A DNA stretch of 64,000 nt, taken from positions 248,001-312,000 of the forward strand of contig NZ_WWCK01000008.1 of assembly GCF_009857435.1 (NCBI RefSeq). Direction: 5' to 3'. Both the position numbers and the translations under genes were made by a program. Numbering within the stretch: position 1 is the stretch's first letter; each line of letters opens with the position of its first letter. The notes under the pieces are model-generated. The model saw only the letters and a list, made by a program, of their open reading frames with translations. It had not been told where the DNA came from and made no database searches. This DNA comes from Duganella rivi. Lineage in GTDB: Bacteria > Pseudomonadota > Gammaproteobacteria > Burkholderiales > Burkholderiaceae_D. This document shows, one piece after another, positions 53,695 to 60,813 of the stretch.

Positions 53695-55699
53695 AACTAC
53701 GTTTTCGCTCTGCGTGTCATCGGCGCTGGTTGCCGCCACAGCGCAAGCGGCACCGCAGCAGCTGCAAGTGCTGGCCGTGACGGTTCCGGTGCGCGCCGAG
53801 CCGTCGGTTACTTCGCTGTCGCTGGCCGAGCTGTCGCGCGGCGCGGTGATCGGCATCCTTGAGCAGCGCGGCGACTGGTACAAGGTGCCGCTCGATGCGC
53901 AGCGCGCCGGCTGGGTGCAAATGGCTCCCGCGGAATATGGCGAAATGACGCTAGTTGTTTTTGACGCGCCGGCCGGTGTCGCCGCAGCCGATGGCGGCGC
54001 GGAAGGCAAGGCGGATGATGGCATCATCGCCGCGCGTCCTGGCGCCACGTCCGGCGTGCCGCAGGCCGCTGTCCTGCCGACCATCGATCCATCGCAAGTG
54101 CCGCCGCCGCAAGCCAACCTGCCGCGCGAGTCCTTGTCCGTACCGGATCGCTGGCGCTTGATGCAAACCTTGGGCTTTAAATTCCCATGGTACGACCCAT
54201 ACAATCAGAACGTCTTGAAGGCCGACCTACCAGTGCTCAAACAGTACGCGCCTGACCTGTTCTTCAACCTCGGCGTGGTCTCCGACTCGCTGCTGGAGCT
54301 GCGCCGCTTGCCGACGCCGGTGTCCGGCCAAATCGGCATCGCGCCCGGCGCGAATGACATCTTCGGCCGCGGCCAGCAAACCGTCATGGTGCAAAACCTG
54401 ATTTTGAACCTGGGCCTGATCAAAGGCGACACCACCTTCCGCCCGCCTGACTACGAACTGCGCTTTGTCCCAGTCTTCAACTTCAACCGCGCCATGGTGC
54501 AGGAAGCGGGCGCGCTGCGCATCGATCCTTCGCAGGACAAGCGCCGTACCGATAACTTCGTCGGCATTCAGGAGATGTTCGCCGACGTCCACTTGCGTAA
54601 CGTCTCCGACCGCTATGATTTTGACAGCCTGCGCGTCGGCATCCAGCCATTCACCAACGACTTCCGTGGCTTCCTGTTCCAGGATTCGCCGGTCGGCGTG
54701 CGCTTGTTCGGTAACCGCGACAACAACCGCTGGCAATACAACCTCGCCGCCTTCGCGCGCTTTGAGAAGGATAGCAACAGCGGCTTGAACGCCGTCGGCA
54801 AAGGCCTGCGCAAAGACCAAATCTATATCGCCAACTTGTATCGTCAAGACTGGCCGTGGGTCGGCTTTACTTCGCAAGCCAGCATTGTCCATAACCGCAA
54901 TCAGGAAACCGAAAAGACCTACGACACCAACGGTTTCCTGGTGCGCCCGGCTTTCCTTGGTGACCTGCGTTCGCACCGCTACCACGTCACCTACCTTGGT
55001 TATAGCGGCGACGGGCATATCGGCGAATGGAACCTCGCCACCTCGACTTACTTCGCGCTAGGCCACAACGAACACGATCCGCTGGCGCACAGCGCGCAGA
55101 AGATCCGCGCCGGCTATCACGCCAGCGAACTATCGCGCGACTTCAGCTGGATACGCGCGCGCGCCTCGCTGGTGCTGGCCTCCGGCGACAAAGACCCGTA
55201 CGACAACAAGTCCACCGGCTTTGACGCCATCATGGAAAACCCGCAGATCGCCGGCTCGGACACCAGCTTCTCGATCCGCCAAGGCTTGCCGCTGATCGGT
55301 GGCGGCGGCGTCGCACTGTCCGGCCGCAATGGCATCTTGCCGTCGCTGCGGTCATCCAAAGATGAAGGCCAATCCAACTTCGTCAATCCCGGCCTGGCGT
55401 TGATCGGTGTTGGCGCGGACATGGACTTGAAGCCGGAACTGCGCGTGTTCGGCAATGTCTCTTATCTGCGCTTCATGGACACGCGCGTGCTGGAAGTGCT
55501 GCGCGCGCAGTCGATACCGTCGAAAGAAATGGGTACCGATTTCTCGGTCGGCCTGCACTGGCGGCCGTTCTACAACCAGAACGTGATTATCAATAGCTCC
55601 GTTGCCGCACTGCGGCCCGGCAAAGCACTGAAAGCCCTGTACGGCGACAAACAGGGCACGCTGTATTCCGTTTTATTCAACATGGTACTGAGTTTCTAA
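53684..55699 (+). CDS. SH3-domain plus beta-barrel outer-membrane protein (porin-like)
   Basis: A 671-residue exported protein. A signal peptide (to about 22) is followed by a bacterial SH3-like domain (about 24-90; VPVRAEPSVTSLSLAELSRG and RGDWYKV). A Pro/Ala-rich linker leads to a long region of alternating amphipathic strands (about 180-671), for example YELRFVPVFNFN and WQYNLAAFARFE, that ends in FNMVLSF. A final Phe after alternating residues is the outer-membrane barrel assembly signal. In this setting, between two decahaem cytochrome genes, it could be the barrel of a porin-cytochrome conduit, analogous to MtrB/PioB, although no MtrB motif is seen. The ATG at 53684 overlaps the previous gene; GTG 53681 is an alternative. 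Confidence 0.65.
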   Translation: MGFKTTFSLCVSSALVAATAQAAPQQLQVLAVTVPVRAEPSVTSLSLAELSRGAVIGILEQRGDWYKVPLDAQRAGWVQMAPAEYGEMTLVVFDAPAGVAAADGGAEGKADDGIIAARPGATSGVPQAAVLPTIDPSQVPPPQANLPRESLSVPDRWRLMQTLGFKFPWYDPYNQNVLKADLPVLKQYAPDLFFNLGVVSDSLLELRRLPTPVSGQIGIAPGANDIFGRGQQTVMVQNLILNLGLIKGDTTFRPPDYELRFVPVFNFNRAMVQEAGALRIDPSQDKRRTDNFVGIQEMFADVHLRNVSDRYDFDSLRVGIQPFTNDFRGFLFQDSPVGVRLFGNRDNNRWQYNLAAFARFEKDSNSGLNAVGKGLRKDQIYIANLYRQDWPWVGFTSQASIVHNRNQETEKTYDTNGFLVRPAFLGDLRSHRYHVTYLGYSGDGHIGEWNLATSTYFALGHNEHDPLAHSAQKIRAGYHASELSRDFSWIRARASLVLASGDKDPYDNKSTGFDAIMENPQIAGSDTSFSIRQGLPLIGGGGVALSGRNGILPSLRSSKDEGQSNFVNPGLALIGVGADMDLKPELRVFGNVSYLRFMDTRVLEVLRAQSIPSKEMGTDFSVGLHWRPFYNQNVIINSSVAALRPGKALKALYGDKQGTLYSVLFNMVLSF

Positions 55700-55700
55700 C

Positions 55701-58700
55701 ATGAAGGCGTTTAAACACATCCTCGCACTGGCGCTGCTGCTGATGGCAGTAGCGGCGGTATCGCTGGTGAGTGCCAATTCATCGGCGGTGTTAACGCTGC
55801 GCGACTACATCATGGCGCCAGCCGCACCGGCTGCGCAAACGGAAAAACAGGCCGACGCCAAATCGTCCGGCTGCCTGAGCTGCCACACCGTCACCGACCG
55901 TCATACCATGCACGCCAATCCCGGCGTGGTGCTGGGCTGCACCGACTGCCACGGCGGCAATGCGTCCGTAGTCGGCGAAGGCAAGCCGGATAGCGCCGCA
56001 TATCGCTCCGCGCTGGACGCGGCGCACATCCTGCCGCGCAACGAGAAGTATTGGCAGTATCCATCGTCCGCTAATCCGCAAGGCTCGTATGCCAAGCTGA
56101 ATCAGGAACACCCGGCCTACATCCGCTTTATCAATCCCGGCGACTTGCGCGTGGCGCGCGATGCGTGCGGCGCTTGCCACCTGCCGATCATTCAAGCGCA
56201 GGAACGCAGCTTGATGGCGACATCCGCCATGCTGTGGGGCGGCGCGAGCTACAACAACGGCATCCTGCCGTACAAGCGCTACATCCTTGGCGAGTCCTAC
56301 ACGCCGGAAGGCGCTGCTGCGGCCATCGTCAATCCGCTCCGTGTGGATAACGAGCTGTTTGTCCACAAGGGGATTCTGGATCGCCTGTATCCGCTGCCAG
56401 CATGGGAGACAATTCCACCGGCCGACGTGTTCCGCGTGTTTGAGCGCGGCGGCCGCGTAATCAGCAGCGCGTTCCCGGAAGTCGGTTTGCCGAACAGCTC
56501 CGGCACGCTGCAAAAACTCGATGAACCGGGCCGCCCGGATATCCATCAGTCCAATCGTGGCCCCGGCACCGGCGGCCGCATCGCCGTCCCGGCCATCAAC
56601 ATCACCAAGACGCGCTTGAATGATCCGCACCTGTGGTTCCTCGGGACGAACGAGCAGCCGGGCGACTATCGTTCTTCCGGCTGCACCGCGTGCCACACCA
56701 TCTACGCCAACGACCGCGATCCGCTGCACTCCGGGCCATACGCGTCGGCCGGTAACAGCGGCATGACCAAGACCGTTGATCCTACCATTCCGAAGAACCA
56801 GTCTGGCCACCCGATCAAACACGAATTCACGCGCGCGATTCCATCGTCGCAGTGCATGACCTGCCATATGCACCAGCCGAACATCTTCGTGAACTCGTTC
56901 TACGGCTACACCATGTGGGACTATGAGTCGGACGCGCCGGCCATGTGGCCGAAGAAGCAGAAGTACCCGACCGACGCAGAGATCCGCGCCATCCAGGCAC
57001 GCAACCCGGAAGAAGCGGCCACGCGCGGCAACTGGAGCGATCCCGAATTCCTGAAGAACGTATCGAGCCTGAACCCAACCCTGAAAGACACGCAGTTCGC
57101 CGACTACCATGGCCACGGCTGGAACTTCCGCGCGATCTACAAGCGTGACCGCAAGGGCGCGCTGCTGGATGCCAAGGGCAACATCATTGATGACAAAGAC
57201 CCCGATAAATTCAAGAAGACCGTGCATCTTGCCTCCATCCACATGGAGAAGGGCATGCAATGCGTGGACTGCCACTTCTCGCAGGATGCTCACAGCAACG
57301 GCCACATTTACGGCGAGGTGGCGGCGGCGATTGAAGTCGATTGCATCGATTGCCACGGCAGCGCCACGCGCTATCCAACGTTGCGCACCAGCGGCCCAGC
57401 GGCCAAGCCGGGCGGCATGGATATGTCGCTGCTGAAAACGCAGGATGGCCGCCAGCGCTTTGAATGGCGCGAAGGCCGCTTGTACCAGCGCGCCGCTACC
57501 GATCCGAAAAAGGAATGGGAAGTCAGTCTGGTGAAGGATTCGGTCAATCCGGCCAATCCGCACTACAACGAGAAAGCCGCGCGCGCCAAGTTGATGAGCG
57601 CAGGGCCAGAAGGCCAGCAAGGCAAGTGGGGGCCGGGCGTCGGCAAGCTGGCGCACGATAACGACAAGATGAGCTGCCATAGCTGCCATCTGTCGTGGAC
57701 CACCAGCTGCGCCGGCTGCCATTTGCCGATTCAGGCCAACTGGAAAACCGAACGCCTGCACTACGAGGGCGGCGAAACGCGTAACTACGCTTCCTACAAT
57801 CCGCAGGTGGCGCGCGACGATATGTTCCAGCTGGGTGTGGCCGGCCCGGTGAAAGGTTCGAAGATTACGCCGGTGCGTTCCAGCTCCGCGCTGGTGCTGT
57901 CGTCGGTGAACTCGAACCGCGAGAAGATCTATATCCAGCAGCCGCCGATTGCAGCAAGCGGCTTCTCATCGCAAGCGTTTGCGCCGCACTATCCGCACAC
58001 GGAGCGCAAGGAAGAAACCAAGACGTGCAGCGATTGCCACGTCTCCAAGGCCAACGACAACAACGCCATCATGGCGCAGTTGCTGCTGCAAGGGACGAAC
58101 TTCGTCAACTTTGTCGGCTACAACGCCTGGATCGGCGAAGCAGGCCACGTGGAAGCGGCCACCGTCACCGAGTGGGATGAACCGCAAGCGGTGAAGGGCA
58201 GCTACTTGCAGCGCTATGCCTACCCGGACTGGTACGAGCAGCACAAGGCTCGCAAGATGGAGTTGACCGAAACGCACTCGCATCCGACGCAGGGCGCGGC
58301 CAGCTGCCTGCAACTGCGCGGCGAGTACTTGTTCACGGCGGAAGGCAAGGGCGGCCTGCGCGTGTACGACGTCGCCAGCATCGCCAACAAGGGCGTATCG
58401 CAGCGCATTGTCACCGCGCCGTATTCTCCGCTGGGCCAGAACACGCAAGTGCCGTCGAAGAATGCCACCTGCATGGCGCTGCCGACCAATCAGCCGATCG
58501 CTCCGACCCGTAACCAGGGCGATTTGATGCGGGTGACGAATCAGGAGCAGGCCTTCCACCCGATTTATCACTACGCCGCAATCAGTGATTCGCAAGAGGG
58601 ACTGATCTTGGTGAACGTGGACACGCTGGCCGACGGCGAGGCACGCAACAACTTCCTCAAGCGCGCGCTGACGTGGAATCCGAACGGCTTGCTGAACGGC

Positions 58701-59462
58701 GCGCAGCACATTGTGCTGGGTGGGCATATCGCCTACATCGCTGCGGATGCGGGCATGGTGATCGTTGATCTGAATGATCCGTTGAAGCCGCGCCACTTGG
58801 CGACGGTGCAGCTGGATGGTGCGCGCGCCTCGGCGCTGCAATTCCGCTACCTGTTCGTGACCGACAAGAGCGGTCTGCGCGTGATTGACGTAACGCTGTC
58901 GGCCAAGCCGGTGCTGCTGGCGGGCCGCGTGGCGCTGGCTGATGCGCGCAAGGTGTACGTGGCGCGGACTTACGCCTACGTGGCGGCAGGCCGCCAAGGC
59001 CTTGCCATCATCGATATTGAGAAACCGGCCGAGCCGAAGGTCTATCAGATGTTTGATGCGGACGGCCAGTTGAACGATGCGCGCGACGTTATCGTCGGCT
59101 CGACCAATGCTTCGCTGTTCGGCTACGTGGCCGACGGTGCGAACGGCTTGAAGGTATTGCAACTGACCGCACCCGATACCCAGCCGCGCTTCTACGGCTT
59201 CTCGCCTGAGCCTAAGCCGCAGCTGATCGCATGGAGCCGCACCCGCACGCCGGCGCTGGCTTTGTCGAAAGGGCTGGACCGCGACCGCGCGGTGGATGAA
59301 ACGGGCGGCCAGATCGCGGTATTCGGCCGTATCGGTTCGCGTCCGTTCAATGCCGCAGAAATGGCTAAACTGTACTTAAGGCCTGACTCGCAAGTGTGGA
59401 CTGTCAGCGATCAGGGCGTGCCCGGCGATTACGTGCCGCGCACGCAGAAAGGGAAGAAATGA
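55701..59462 (+). CDS. Decahaem cytochrome c fused to an LVIVD-type propeller
   Basis: A 1253-residue exported protein with a signal peptide (MKAFKHILALALLLMAVAAV, to about 26). Ten CxxCH motifs lie in the first two thirds: CLSCH (58-62), CTDCH (80-84), CGACH, CTACH, CMTCH, CVDCH, CIDCH, CHSCH, CAGCH and CSDCH. From about residue 865 on, the protein is a repeat region with LVIVD-type blades, including GLRVYDVASI, GMVIVDLNDP, GLRVIDVTLS and GLAIIDIEKP, likely a beta-propeller. This would suit an outer-surface or periplasmic electron carrier with a binding platform. No lipobox is visible. It begins 1 bp after the barrel gene and ends overlapping the c554-like gene. Confidence 0.85.
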   Translation: MKAFKHILALALLLMAVAAVSLVSANSSAVLTLRDYIMAPAAPAAQTEKQADAKSSGCLSCHTVTDRHTMHANPGVVLGCTDCHGGNASVVGEGKPDSAAYRSALDAAHILPRNEKYWQYPSSANPQGSYAKLNQEHPAYIRFINPGDLRVARDACGACHLPIIQAQERSLMATSAMLWGGASYNNGILPYKRYILGESYTPEGAAAAIVNPLRVDNELFVHKGILDRLYPLPAWETIPPADVFRVFERGGRVISSAFPEVGLPNSSGTLQKLDEPGRPDIHQSNRGPGTGGRIAVPAINITKTRLNDPHLWFLGTNEQPGDYRSSGCTACHTIYANDRDPLHSGPYASAGNSGMTKTVDPTIPKNQSGHPIKHEFTRAIPSSQCMTCHMHQPNIFVNSFYGYTMWDYESDAPAMWPKKQKYPTDAEIRAIQARNPEEAATRGNWSDPEFLKNVSSLNPTLKDTQFADYHGHGWNFRAIYKRDRKGALLDAKGNIIDDKDPDKFKKTVHLASIHMEKGMQCVDCHFSQDAHSNGHIYGEVAAAIEVDCIDCHGSATRYPTLRTSGPAAKPGGMDMSLLKTQDGRQRFEWREGRLYQRAATDPKKEWEVSLVKDSVNPANPHYNEKAARAKLMSAGPEGQQGKWGPGVGKLAHDNDKMSCHSCHLSWTTSCAGCHLPIQANWKTERLHYEGGETRNYASYNPQVARDDMFQLGVAGPVKGSKITPVRSSSALVLSSVNSNREKIYIQQPPIAASGFSSQAFAPHYPHTERKEETKTCSDCHVSKANDNNAIMAQLLLQGTNFVNFVGYNAWIGEAGHVEAATVTEWDEPQAVKGSYLQRYAYPDWYEQHKARKMELTETHSHPTQGAASCLQLRGEYLFTAEGKGGLRVYDVASIANKGVSQRIVTAPYSPLGQNTQVPSKNATCMALPTNQPIAPTRNQGDLMRVTNQEQAFHPIYHYAAISDSQEGLILVNVDTLADGEARNNFLKRALTWNPNGLLNGAQHIVLGGHIAYIAADAGMVIVDLNDPLKPRHLATVQLDGARASALQFRYLFVTDKSGLRVIDVTLSAKPVLLAGRVALADARKVYVARTYAYVAAGRQGLAIIDIEKPAEPKVYQMFDADGQLNDARDVIVGSTNASLFGYVADGANGLKVLQLTAPDTQPRFYGFSPEPKPQLIAWSRTRTPALALSKGLDRDRAVDETGGQIAVFGRIGSRPFNAAEMAKLYLRPDSQVWTVSDQGVPGDYVPRTQKGKK

Positions 59463-60811
59463 AAAGGATGCTGTCCGCCTGCCTGATGCTGGTCTGCGGC
59501 CTGGTGTTGGCCGCTAGTTCCAGCACGTCGCCGGTGCTTCCTAACGCTTCGCCGCACCAGTCGGTGGGCACGGTTAATTGCGCCAGCAGCACTTGCCATG
59601 GCGCGGTTGCGCCGTGGACTGGCTCCAATGTGCAGCAGAACGAGTACACCACCTGGCTGCGCCTGGACAAGCATGCCAAGGCTTATGCGGTGCTGCTGAA
59701 CGCGCAGTCGCGCTCCATCGCCGCCAAGCTGGGACTTAAGCAGGGCGCGGAGAATGCGCAGGAATGCCTGGACTGTCACGCGCACAATCCAGCGCCATCG
59801 CTGCGCGGCGAACGTCACATGATTTCTGATGGCGTGGGCTGCGAGGCCTGTCACGGCCCGGCCGACAAGTGGATACGTTCGCACACCGTGCCGGGCGCCA
59901 CGCACGCGGACAATGTCGCCAAGGGCATGTACCCGACCGAAAAGCCGGTGGAGCAAGCCAAATTGTGCCTGTCCTGCCACGTGGGCGACAGTAGCCGTTT
60001 TGTCTCGCACCGCTTGATGGGTGCTGGCCATCCGCGTTTGAGCTTTGAGCTGGACACCTTCGCGCAACTCGCGCCGGCGCACTACAAGATTGATGACGAC
60101 TGGCGGCAGCGCAAGGGCGATTACGACAGCGTGCGCTTGTGGGCTATCGGCCAGGCGCTGGCGTCCAAGAACCAGCTGGATGCGCTGACCGATCCAAAGC
60201 GCGGACGCGACGGCCTGTTCCCGGAACTGGCGCTGTTCGATTGCCACGCCTGCCACCACCCGATGAGCGAGAAGAAGTGGACGCCGCGCCTTGGCGTGGG
60301 CCCGGGCCGCATGCGTCTCAACGATAGCAATCTGCTGATGCTGCGCGCGATTGTGCGCGCGACTGATCCAGCCGGTGCGAATGCCTTCAGCGATCAAGTG
60401 ACGCAGCTGCATCATGCGGTGGCGGGGAATAACGCCAGCGGCATGGCCGGCCGCAGCGCCGATCCGCTGGTGCTGGCTTCAGCCTTGTCGGCCACCATCC
60501 AGCGCGTCATCGTCAAGCTGGAACAGCAGCGCTTCACGCCGGCCGTGCAGCGCGCCGTGCTGGCTGGCTTGATCGATGAGGCCAAACGCCAGCAGTATTC
60601 CGACTACGCCGGCGCCGAGCAGGCCTACATGGCGATTTCGAGCCTGTCGTCGTCGTTGGCGAAGCAGGGCGCGCTTACCAATGTGGCGGAGATGAACCGC
60701 AAGCTGGCCGCGCTGCGCGTGTCGCTGGCGAATGAAGACGCGTTCAAGCCGGACGTCTTTGCGAACGGCCTGCAAGGGCTGTCGCGCACCATTTCACCGC
60801 AGGCGAATTAA
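59459..60811 (+). CDS. Cytochrome c554-like multihaem protein
   Basis: A 450-residue exported cytochrome. After a signal peptide (to about 19) it carries four canonical motifs (ECLDCH, GCEACHGP, LCLSCH, DCHACH) and one longer motif, CASSTCH (C41, C46, H47), of CX4CH type. The order and surrounding text (WLRLDKHAKAYAVL, GVGCEACHGPADKWI, GAGHPRLSFELDTF) match the cytochrome c554 family, with an alpha-helical tail (about 300-450) free of haem motifs. The start at 59459 overlaps the stop of the decahaem gene as ATGA; an earlier in-frame ATG lies inside that gene. It is expected to shuttle electrons in the periplasm between the larger cytochromes. Confidence 0.82.
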   Translation: MKRMLSACLMLVCGLVLAASSSTSPVLPNASPHQSVGTVNCASSTCHGAVAPWTGSNVQQNEYTTWLRLDKHAKAYAVLLNAQSRSIAAKLGLKQGAENAQECLDCHAHNPAPSLRGERHMISDGVGCEACHGPADKWIRSHTVPGATHADNVAKGMYPTEKPVEQAKLCLSCHVGDSSRFVSHRLMGAGHPRLSFELDTFAQLAPAHYKIDDDWRQRKGDYDSVRLWAIGQALASKNQLDALTDPKRGRDGLFPELALFDCHACHHPMSEKKWTPRLGVGPGRMRLNDSNLLMLRAIVRATDPAGANAFSDQVTQLHHAVAGNNASGMAGRSADPLVLASALSATIQRVIVKLEQQRFTPAVQRAVLAGLIDEAKRQQYSDYAGAEQAYMAISSLSSSLAKQGALTNVAEMNRKLAALRVSLANEDAFKPDVFANGLQGLSRTISPQAN

Positions 60812-60813
60812 TC

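Noticed and set aside
55791..57761. 656-codon open frame antisense to the decahaem-propeller gene
   Set aside because: The sense strand carries ten CxxCH motifs with signal peptide; the antisense product has no recognisable domain.
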